From contig DXVY01000022.1 in NCBI GenBank assembly GCA_019417145.1, positions 3,965 through 15,256 on the forward strand: 11,292 nt of DNA, given 5' to 3'. The position numbers and the translations under genes were made by a program. Below, one piece after another: positions 1-5,403 of this stretch. Position 1 is the first letter of the stretch; each line of letters starts with the position of its first letter. Under the pieces are notes generated by a model, which saw only the letters and a list, made by a program, of their open reading frames with translations, had not been told where the DNA came from and did not search any database. Source of the DNA: Clostridiales bacterium (lineage in GTDB: Bacteria > Bacillota > Clostridia > Oscillospirales > Acutalibacteraceae).

Positions 1-255
1 AACGCCGGTTCGGTATTTTTGGGCCACTATTCCCCCGAGCCCTTGGGGGACTATTTTGCCGGACCCAACCATGTGCTGCCTACCAGCGGCACGGCCCGGT
101 TCTATTCTCCCCTGTCGGTGGACAGCTTTGTGAAGAAGGTCAGCTTTATCCACTATACCGAGGACGCCCTCAAGGCCTGTGGGGAAAAGATCGTAACCCT
201 GGCCGAGGCCGAGGGGCTCACCGCCCACGCCAATTCCATAAAGGTGAGATTATAG
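1..255 (+). CDS. hisD: Histidinol dehydrogenase, C-terminal fragment (cut by window edge)
   Basis: Last 84 residues of HisD, which oxidises L-histidinol to L-histidine in two NAD-dependent, zinc-requiring steps. The reading frame is open from base 1. The fragment carries the family block GPNHVLPTSGTARFYSPLSV and the following SFVKKVSFIHYT segment. By alignment from memory with the E. coli enzyme, the Asp of LGDYFAG (fragment residue 17) and the His of LTAHANSIKVR (residue 76) are two of the zinc ligands, so the visible part looks functional. The gene ends with TAG. hisC follows after 38 bp, which contain a short hairpin and the hisC ribosome site. The real start lies outside the window. Confidence 0.97.
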   Translation, partial: NAGSVFLGHYSPEPLGDYFAGPNHVLPTSGTARFYSPLSVDSFVKKVSFIHYTEDALKACGEKIVTLAEAEGLTAHANSIKVRL

Positions 256-269
256 GGAGCGCCGCTCCC
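255..269 (+). other. Short hairpin between hisD and hisC
   Basis: GGGAGC (255-260) and GCTCCC (264-269) form a perfect 6-bp stem with a GCC loop, starting on the last base of the hisD stop codon. No T-run follows, so it is not a normal intrinsic terminator. An mRNA-stability or translational-spacing role is possible but is only inference. Confidence 0.5.
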
Positions 270-293
270 CGACTGCTGTAAAGGAGGCCGGCT

Positions 294-1334
294 ATGGCCT
301 ATACGTTAAACCAAAAGCTGCGGGGGCTTACCCCTTATGAGCCCGGCGCGGGGGATTATCCTATCCGGCTGGACGCCAATGAATCCTTTATCACCCCGCC
401 GGGCTGGCTGCGGGAAAAGCTGGCCGCCGCCCTGGCGGACGTGCCTTATAACCGGTATCCCGACCCGGCGGCAGCCGAGCTCTGCGCCGCCTTTGCCGAT
501 TATTACAGAATCGATCCCGCCAACGTGACGGCCGGCAACGGGCTGGACGAGGTGCTGTATATCCTGGCTACCTGCTTTACCCAGGCAGGGGATACCCTGG
601 TCACGGTCAGCCCGGATTTTTCCATGTACCGCTTTTACGGCCACCTGGGGGAATGCCGCTTGGCCGTTTATGACAAGGGGGATTCCCTGCGGATCGATCC
701 CGACCGGCTTATCGCTTTCTGTAAGGAACAGGGGGCGGCCATGCTCCTTTTTTCCAACCCCTGCAATCCCACCTCCCTGGGACTGTCCCGGGAGGAGGTG
801 CGCCGGATCATCCGGGGGTGCGGGTGTCTTACCGTGCTGGACGAGGCCTACATGGACTTTTCCGACCAGTCGCTGATTAAAGAGGCGACCGACTACGACA
901 ATTTGATCCTGCTGCGCACCTGTTCCAAGATGCTGGGGCTGGCGGGGCTGCGGCTGGGCTTCCTGGTGGCGGGCGAAACGATCACCAGGGCCTTCAGGGC
1001 CTGCAAGTCCCCCTATAACGTAAACGCCTTATCCCAGGCGGCGGGAAGGGTGGTTCTGCGGGAAAAGGCCTATCTGGACGACTGTCGGCGGCGGGTGATC
1101 GCCTCTAGGGAGGCGCTGTACGCGGGACTTTTGCCCATTGCGGAGAAAAAGGGCTGGCGGCTGGAAAAGCCCGCAACCAACTTCGTCTTTATAAAGCCTC
1201 ATGACGCGGGGGCGGTATACGAGGAACTGAAAACGTACGGCATTTTGGTCCGCCATATGGGGGACTGGCTGCGAATCACGGCGGGCAGCGAGGCGGAAAA
1301 CGCCCGGCTGTTGGCGGCCATACAAAAAGCATAA
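294..1334 (+). CDS. hisC: Histidinol-phosphate aminotransferase
   Basis: PLP-dependent, fold-type I aminotransferase of 346 residues, the usual length for HisC. It converts imidazole-acetol phosphate plus glutamate to histidinol phosphate plus 2-oxoglutarate in the cytosol. Visible landmarks are RLDANES (25-31) for substrate binding, TAGNGLDE (79-86) in the cofactor phosphate region, NPCNPTS (155-161) with the Asn that contacts PLP, DEAY (183-186) with the Asp that pairs with the pyridine nitrogen, and CSKMLGLAGLRLG (210-222), in which Lys212 should form the Schiff base. The ATG is set by AAGGAGG at 281-287, six bases upstream. The stop codon overlaps the start of the hisB ribosome site, so the two are tightly linked in one operon. 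HisC can overlap in activity with aromatic aminotransferases, but the his-operon context settles the call. Confidence 0.97.
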   Translation: MAYTLNQKLRGLTPYEPGAGDYPIRLDANESFITPPGWLREKLAAALADVPYNRYPDPAAAELCAAFADYYRIDPANVTAGNGLDEVLYILATCFTQAGDTLVTVSPDFSMYRFYGHLGECRLAVYDKGDSLRIDPDRLIAFCKEQGAAMLLFSNPCNPTSLGLSREEVRRIIRGCGCLTVLDEAYMDFSDQSLIKEATDYDNLILLRTCSKMLGLAGLRLGFLVAGETITRAFRACKSPYNVNALSQAAGRVVLREKAYLDDCRRRVIASREALYAGLLPIAEKKGWRLEKPATNFVFIKPHDAGAVYEELKTYGILVRHMGDWLRITAGSEAENARLLAAIQKA

Positions 1335-1349
1335 GGAGGCGCGAGCGCC

Positions 1350-1934
1350 ATGGAAAAGAAAAGAGAGGCCGTCCTGACCCGAACGACCAGGGAAACGGAT
1401 ATACGCCTTGCCCTGCAACTGGACGGCGGCCGGGTGGAGGTGTCCACCGGCATCGGCTTTTTTGATCATATGCTGACCGCCTTGGCCGTCCACGGCGGCT
1501 TCGGCCTGCAACTGGTCGTCAAGGGAGACCTGGATGTGGACTGCCACCATACCATAGAGGACACGGGTATCGTCCTGGGAAAAGCTTTTGAGAAGGCGGT
1601 GGGCGACCGGGCGGGCATCGCCCGGTACGGTTCCTTTGCGGTTCCCATGGATGAGGCCCTGGCCGTCTGCCATCTGGACGTCAGCGGCCGTCCCTTCCTG
1701 GTGTTCGGGGCGGAATTTCCTGAAGAGCGGGTGGGGGGCTTTGACACCTGCATGACCGTGGAGTTTATGCGGGCCTTCTGTATGAACGCAGGGGTAACCC
1801 TGCATATACGGTGCGAATACGGTTCCAATTCCCATCACATGATCGAGGCCATGTGCAAGGCCCTGGCCCACGCCCTGCGCATCGCCCTGACCCGGACGGG
1901 CGGGGAGGCTTTATCCACCAAGGGCGTTTTATAA
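1350..1934 (+). CDS. hisB: Imidazoleglycerol-phosphate dehydratase
   Basis: Monofunctional HisB (194 residues, normal for the single-domain form) that dehydrates imidazole glycerol phosphate to imidazole-acetol phosphate, the substrate of HisC. It shows the family repeats: GIGFFDHML (34-42), the manganese-binding DCHHTIED (64-71) and the second copy SHHMIEA (161-167). No histidinol-phosphatase domain is fused at the N-terminus, unlike the E. coli enzyme, so phosphatase activity must come from another gene. The start is set by AAGGAGG at about 1333-1339, beginning on the hisC stop. The gene is followed by a hairpin and then hisA, where hisH would commonly sit. Confidence 0.97.
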   Translation: MEKKREAVLTRTTRETDIRLALQLDGGRVEVSTGIGFFDHMLTALAVHGGFGLQLVVKGDLDVDCHHTIEDTGIVLGKAFEKAVGDRAGIARYGSFAVPMDEALAVCHLDVSGRPFLVFGAEFPEERVGGFDTCMTVEFMRAFCMNAGVTLHIRCEYGSNSHHMIEAMCKALAHALRIALTRTGGEALSTKGVL

Positions 1935-1943
1935 AATGCGCGG

Positions 1944-1972
1944 CGCCGCCGGAAAGGCTTTCTCTGGCGGCG
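1944..1972 (+). other. Hairpin in the hisB-hisA gap
   Basis: CGCCGCC (1944-1950) pairs with GGCGGCG (1966-1972). Inside it, GAAAG and CTTTC can extend the stem. The hairpin ends directly against the purine-rich hisA ribosome site (about 1972-1980). There is no downstream T-run, so read-through into hisA is expected. It lies at the place where hisH commonly sits in his operons. Its role is unknown. Confidence 0.5.
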
Positions 1973-1986
1973 GAAGGGAGACAGGT

Positions 1987-2709
1987 ATGATTATTTTACC
2001 CGCTATCGATATTTGCGGCGGTCAATGCGTCCGCCTGGTCAAGGGGGATTTCGACACGGCCCACAAGGTGGCCGAGGATCCGCTGGAAACCGCTCGCTCC
2101 TTTAAGGAAGCCGGGGCCGAGTGGCTCCACATGGTGGACCTGGACGGGGCCAGGGAGGGCCGGCCGGTGAATACCCCTATATTTACAAAAGCGGCCGAAA
2201 AATCCGGGCTCAGGGTGGAGGTAGGCGGCGGCGTCCGTTCCATGGAAACGGTGGAGCGCTATCTGGCCGCCGGGGTCAGCCGGGTCATATTGGGCTCGGC
2301 CGCCCTGTCCGATCCCTCCCTGGTGCGCGCCGCCGCCGGGAAATACGGTGAAAGAATCGCCGTGGGCATTGACGCGAGAAACCGAATGGTCTCCGCCGAC
2401 GGCTGGCTCAATGATTCCAAGGTGGATTTTATCGAGCTGTCCAAACGGATGGAGCAGATGGGGGTAGGCTGCATCATCTTCACCGACATATCCAAGGACG
2501 GCACCCTGGCCGGGCCCAATCTGGAGCAGTTAAGCGAGCTGGCGGCGGCCGTATCCTGTAAGATTATCGCCAGCGGCGGCATCGCGGATATAGAGGATAT
2601 AAAGGCCCTGCGGCGGCTGGAGCTGTACGGCGCTATCTGCGGCAAATCCCTCTACAGCGGCCGGCTGGATCTGGCAGCGGCCATTAAGGAGGCGGAATGC
2701 GTACAGTGA
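1987..2709 (+). CDS. hisA: ProFAR isomerase (phosphoribosylformimino-AICAR-phosphate isomerase)
   Basis: TIM-barrel HisA (240 residues) catalysing the Amadori rearrangement of ProFAR to PRFAR. The N-terminus MIILPAIDICGGQCVRLVKG is typical. Asp8 and Asp129 (in GIDAR) fit the catalytic base and acid. VGGGVRS (79-85) and ASGGIAD (195-201) are the two phosphate-binding loops, and TDISKDGT (166-173) is the conserved late-barrel segment. The paralogue HisF would start differently (a KRIIPCLDV-type N-terminus), which rules it out. An in-frame ATG at 1936 would add 17 residues unlike the family. The ATG at 1987 is chosen because it gives the canonical N-terminus and follows GGAAGGGAG at 1972-1980. 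The 3' end overlaps hisI by 13 bp. Confidence 0.96.
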   Translation: MIILPAIDICGGQCVRLVKGDFDTAHKVAEDPLETARSFKEAGAEWLHMVDLDGAREGRPVNTPIFTKAAEKSGLRVEVGGGVRSMETVERYLAAGVSRVILGSAALSDPSLVRAAAGKYGERIAVGIDARNRMVSADGWLNDSKVDFIELSKRMEQMGVGCIIFTDISKDGTLAGPNLEQLSELAAAVSCKIIASGGIADIEDIKALRRLELYGAICGKSLYSGRLDLAAAIKEAECVQ

Positions 2710-3074
2710 ATGTAGACGTATATTTTAAAAAAGGGGAACTGATTCCCGCCATCGTGCAGGAGACCGGCTCAGGGGAAGTGCTGATGCTGGCCTATATGAA
2801 TCGGGAATCACTGGAAAAGACGCTGGAAACCGGATATACTTGGTTTTACAGCCGCTCCCGCCAAAAGCTCTGGAACAAGGGGGAGACCTCTGGCCACAAG
2901 CAGCGGGTGATTTCCATAAAGGCCGACTGCGATTACGATACCCTGCTTGTGGAGGTGGAGCAGACCGGTCCCGCCTGCCACACCGGCAGTCATAGCTGCT
3001 TCTTCCGGGCAGTGCCCGACCCGGGACGCGGGGAGCGCGACGGTAAAGGAAGCGGACCGGCCCGGTGCCTGTAG
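2697..3074 (+). CDS. hisI: Phosphoribosyl-AMP cyclohydrolase with a repeat-encoded C-terminal tail
   Basis: Stand-alone HisI (125 residues) that opens the adenine ring of phosphoribosyl-AMP. The core is intact: GEVLMLAYMN (26-35), WFYSRSRQKLWNKGETSGH (49-67), the metal-binding DCDYD (77-81) and GPACHTGSHSC (91-101) with zinc-type Cys94 and Cys101. The start ATG lies 13 bp inside hisA and follows AAGGAGG at 2686-2692, so it is translationally coupled. The oddity is the end: residues 104-125 (AVPDPGRGERDGKGSGPARC region) lie entirely in the first unit of a tandem repeat, which also supplies the TAG. The catalytic core ends about there in relatives, so activity is probably kept, but the native C-terminus has been replaced or extended. 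HisE is encoded separately rather than fused. Confidence 0.95.
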   Translation: MRTVNVDVYFKKGELIPAIVQETGSGEVLMLAYMNRESLEKTLETGYTWFYSRSRQKLWNKGETSGHKQRVISIKADCDYDTLLVEVEQTGPACHTGSHSCFFRAVPDPGRGERDGKGSGPARCL

Positions 3075-3187
3075 TTTTGCGGTGAGGGCGCCCATTCACC
3101 GGGCGGTGCCCGACCCGGGACGCGGAGAGTGCGACGGTAAAGGAAGCGGACCGGCCCGGTGCCTGTAGCTTTGCGGTGAGGGCGCCC
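3005..3187. repeat. Tandem direct repeat, 2 x 89 bp, 94-bp period, across the hisI 3' end
   Basis: Unit 1 (3005-3093) and unit 2 (3099-3187) differ at only four positions by my reading (about 85/89 identical), with a 5-bp spacer ATTCA. Both begin CCGGGC and end GGTGAGGGCGCCC. Unit 1 starts within codon 103 of hisI and gives the gene its last 22 codons and stop. Because 94 is not a multiple of three, unit 2 is read in another frame relative to hisI, yet each unit keeps the same internal reading frame (VPDPGRGE-DGKGSGPARCL, then TAG). The near identity points to a recent duplication or to two insertions of one dispersed element. I do not recognise a named family. Confidence 0.9.
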
Positions 3188-3190
3188 GGT
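3098..3190. repeat. Second repeat unit bounded by an 8-bp terminal inverted repeat
   Basis: ACCGGGCG (3098-3105) and CGCCCGGT (3183-3190) are exact reverse complements at the two ends of unit 2, giving a 93-bp body that could fold back on itself. A second internal copy, GCCCGGTG (3154-3161), can also pair with CACCGGGC (3097-3104), so alternative RNA or cruciform folds exist. In unit 1 the ends are less perfect. This shape resembles a small palindromic, MITE- or REP-like element, but no transposase, target-site duplication or named family can be shown from this window. Confidence 0.5.
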
Positions 3191-3251
3191 ACGCCGGTAT
3201 TATTGCGTAGCCATACAAATGATTGGCGACGCGCGTGAGAGGAGAAACCAA

Positions 3252-3578
3252 ATGAACAACGCATGGAAGGCTTTATATGAAACGGTGGTGTCTCGGAAGG
3301 AGACGCGTGAAGAGGGTTCCTATACCTGCTATTTGTTTGAAAAAGGCCTGGACAAGATACTAAAAAAATGCGGCGAGGAATGCGCCGAGACCATCATCGC
3401 CGCAAAAAACGGCAGCAAGGAAGAACTGATCTATGAAGTTTCCGATCTGCTTTATCATCTGACCGTGCTGCTGGTGGAGCAGGGGGTTGCGCTGGAGGAT
3501 GTGGAGGCCGAGCTGCATAAGCGCAGCGCCAAGACCGGCAACTTGAAGCAATTCCATCAGGTGGACAAAAACTCGTGA
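3252..3578 (+). CDS. hisE: Phosphoribosyl-ATP pyrophosphatase
   Basis: Small all-alpha MazG-like enzyme (108 residues) that hydrolyses phosphoribosyl-ATP to phosphoribosyl-AMP and pyrophosphate, the second step of histidine synthesis. It shows GSYTCYL (22-28), KKCGEECAE (38-46) and EVSDLLYHL (62-70), whose acidic residues bind magnesium, and the ending RSAKTG (91-96). An in-frame ATG at 3219 would add 11 residues. The ATG at 3252 is preferred because GAGAGGAG at 3237-3244 lies seven bases upstream. The gap to hisI (about 177 bp) is unusually long for this operon and is mostly the tandem repeat. The stop overlaps the next gene by 4 bp. Confidence 0.95.
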   Translation: MNNAWKALYETVVSRKETREEGSYTCYLFEKGLDKILKKCGEECAETIIAAKNGSKEELIYEVSDLLYHLTVLLVEQGVALEDVEAELHKRSAKTGNLKQFHQVDKNS

Positions 3579-4153
3579 TCGGCTACGACACATTTTTCAA
3601 GCCCTTTCCCACCTTTCAGTCGGCCCGGCTTATCCTGCGGGCGCTGAAAATGGCCGATGCGCAGGATCTGTTCCGCTGCTGTCGGGAGCCGGCGGTCAGC
3701 CGTTACTCCGAATGGTATCCCCATGCCGACCTGGGACAGTCCAGGGCCTATATCTCCTGGATGCAGTCCCAGTACCGCAAAAGAGAGGGCACCACCTTCG
3801 CCGTCTGTGAACGGATGGGCGGCCGGCTGATCGGCACGGCCAGCTATATTCATCTGGATTTAGAGCATAGGACAAGTGAAATCGGCTATTGCCTGGCGGC
3901 CGACTGTTGGGGAAAGGGCTACGCCGTCGAGGCCGCCTATACCCTGATGGATCACGGTTTCCGCCGCATGGGTCTCCACCGCATCTCGGCCACGGTCATG
4001 CCGGAAAACGCCCGCTCCATCCGGGTGCTGGAAAAACTGGGGTTTTCCAGGGAGGGTTTGATGAAAAAGGCCATCTACTGCAAGGGGGAGGATCACGACC
4101 TTTGGCTCTACGCCGTCACCGACGAGGCGTTCGGCGTCCCCTCGGGCAAATAG
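3575..4153 (+). CDS. GNAT-family N-acetyltransferase, RimJ/RimL type
   Basis: A 192-residue acetyl-CoA-dependent acyltransferase. After SARLILRAL (16-24), the N-terminal strand typical of the RimJ/RimL branch, it has the acetyl-CoA pyrophosphate loop in CWGKGYAVEA (111-120), the motif-B segment GLHRISATVMPENARSIRVL (133-152), and the closing KLGFSREGLMKKA (154-166), all classic for this branch. The substrate is not predictable: relatives acetylate ribosomal-protein N-termini, antibiotics or small metabolites. The GTG start overlaps the hisE stop (GTGA), so translation is probably coupled and the gene is the last of the his transcript. A link with histidine metabolism is only suggested by this coupling. 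A terminator follows at about 4213-4247. Confidence 0.88.
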   Translation: MIGYDTFFKPFPTFQSARLILRALKMADAQDLFRCCREPAVSRYSEWYPHADLGQSRAYISWMQSQYRKREGTTFAVCERMGGRLIGTASYIHLDLEHRTSEIGYCLAADCWGKGYAVEAAYTLMDHGFRRMGLHRISATVMPENARSIRVLEKLGFSREGLMKKAIYCKGEDHDLWLYAVTDEAFGVPSGK

Positions 4154-4212
4154 GTGGTTTTTGCGGCTTTGTATGACTAGAGGGACGCCGCTCTGCATAG
4201 AATATACGGTGC

Positions 4213-4247
4213 GGCCGGGCGGTTTTCCTGCCCGGCCTCGTTTCTTA
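4213..4247 (+). terminator. Rho-independent terminator after the his operon
   Basis: GGCCGGGC (4213-4220) and GCCCGGCC (4230-4237) form a perfect 8-bp GC stem with a 9-base loop, followed by TCGTTTCTT. It ends the his-GNAT transcript. Only about 30 bp separate it from the next start codon, too little for a full promoter. The downstream gene must therefore use read-through or a promoter upstream of the hairpin. Confidence 0.85.
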
Positions 4248-4276
4248 CACATATGCGGCTGGGATAGACGAGGTGA

Positions 4277-5203
4277 ATGTATTTGCCCGCTTTAATAACC
4301 CATTACCTTCTGGCTTTGCGCGTGGAGGATGCGCTGAAGAAAAAGGGATTGACCGTACATCGCCCGGCCCTGTGTTGGGGTGCGCAGGGGCCGGACTTCC
4401 TTTTTTATCACCGTGCGCTGCCCCATCAGCTGGGAAAGAGCCTGCGGCGTCTGGGTTCGGCCCTTCACCGGGAGGACCCGGCCGTGACCTTCGGCCATAT
4501 GGCCGCCTTTATCCGTCGCTGCCCGCCTGGGGATCGTACGTGCGCTTTGTCCTTTGCCTATGGCTTTCTCTGTCATCTGGCCCTGGATTCGGCCGCCCAT
4601 CCCTTTGTCTATTGGTTCCAGGAAAAGCTGGCCGAGCGTACCGGCGGCCGTCCGGCCTTTATGCACCATAAGATTGAGCACAATCTGGATACAATTATGC
4701 TCCGGCGGGAGTTGGGGCTTTCCCCCTCCGCCTTTTCCATGGAACGCGCCCTGCCGGACGATCGGCCCATGCTGGACGTGGCGGCTAAAATGATGCGCTA
4801 TGTGCTGGCGTCCCTATACCCCCATGAAAGGATAACCGTATCGGCGCTCCGGCAGGCGCTGCGTGATTCCCGTCTGACCGCCGGACTGCTCACCGATGGG
4901 AAGGGGCGCAAGCGGCGATTGCTCCAGCGGCTGGAAAGGGCGTTGCATACGCGGGTGCTTCTCTCCGGGTTTATCTGCCCCGAGCGGCCCGACCGGGACT
5001 TTGATTATCCCAATTTGGCCCACGCCGCCTGGGTGGACCGGGGATTGGGACAGGGTAGTTCCAGTACGGAGGATTTCTTTTCCCTGTACGATCGGGCCGC
5101 CCGCACGGCCGCAAGCTTGTGCCTGCAATATGAGCGGAGCGTTAAGGATAAGCGGCCGCCGCTCTATCTCTCGGCGTATGATTTTCACAACGGCGGCGCG
5201 TAG
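4277..5203 (+). CDS. Zinc-dependent phospholipase C family protein
   Basis: A 308-residue protein matching the zinc-dependent phospholipase C / S1-P1 nuclease-like fold (Pfam Zn_dep_PLPC type). The pattern is ordered as expected: MYLPALITHYLLA at the start with a potential His ligand, WGAQGPDFLFYHR (34-46) with Asp40, FLCHLALDSAAHPFVYW (97-113) with His100, Asp104 and His108, and HHKIEHNLDTIML (130-142) with further His/Glu ligands. The classical secreted enzymes have a signal peptide and begin with a mature Trp. Here the conserved core starts at residue 1 with no signal sequence, so the protein is probably cytoplasmic. Members of this uncharacterised branch are common in Clostridia, and the true substrate is unknown. 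The ATG has a modest site (GAGGTGA) just upstream. A strong terminator follows the stop. Confidence 0.82.
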   Translation: MYLPALITHYLLALRVEDALKKKGLTVHRPALCWGAQGPDFLFYHRALPHQLGKSLRRLGSALHREDPAVTFGHMAAFIRRCPPGDRTCALSFAYGFLCHLALDSAAHPFVYWFQEKLAERTGGRPAFMHHKIEHNLDTIMLRRELGLSPSAFSMERALPDDRPMLDVAAKMMRYVLASLYPHERITVSALRQALRDSRLTAGLLTDGKGRKRRLLQRLERALHTRVLLSGFICPERPDRDFDYPNLAHAAWVDRGLGQGSSSTEDFFSLYDRAARTAASLCLQYERSVKDKRPPLYLSAYDFHNGGA

Positions 5204-5218
5204 CCCTTGCAAAAACAG

Positions 5219-5249
5219 ACCCGACGGGGATTTCCCGTCGGGTCTTTTC
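5219..5249. terminator. Bidirectional terminator between convergent genes
   Basis: ACCCGACGGG (5219-5228) and CCCGTCGGGT (5234-5243) make a perfect 10-bp stem with a GATTT loop. CTTTTCC follows on the + strand, and CTGTTTTTGC follows on the - strand. It can therefore stop both the phospholipase-family transcript and the leftward transcript that ends at 5404. Confidence 0.9.
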
Positions 5250-5403
5250 CATTTATATGCCGCCGCTTTATTGGTGTCTTCTTGATTGGATAGGTTAAGA
5301 TAGGAGGGAATCTGCCCTATCGGGCACGCCAAGAGATGAGGGAAGACGGTTATCCAGCGCCGGCAGCCTCCTGCATACGAATTTGAAGGTCGATATGCGG
5401 GGC

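Noticed and set aside
1029..1871. Long reverse-strand open frame (280 codons) across hisC and hisB
   Set aside because: It lies antisense to two certain genes, has no family motif and reads as a shadow of GC-rich third positions.
2947..3168. Forward open frame of 73 codons across the tandem repeat
   Set aside because: It is an out-of-frame reading of hisI joined to the repeat. It only shows that both units share a reading, and there is no ribosome site.
3005..3187. Repeat units as a CRISPR array
   Set aside because: Only two long units with a 5-bp spacer; no short repeats with unique spacers of equal length and no cas genes.
3005..3190. Repeat unit as a riboswitch
   Set aside because: I could not match it to any riboswitch consensus I know, and the position inside and after hisI is not a leader position.
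2725..3264. Reverse open frame of 179 codons with duplicated peptide segments
   Set aside because: The internal duplication simply mirrors the tandem DNA repeat, and the rest is antisense to hisI.
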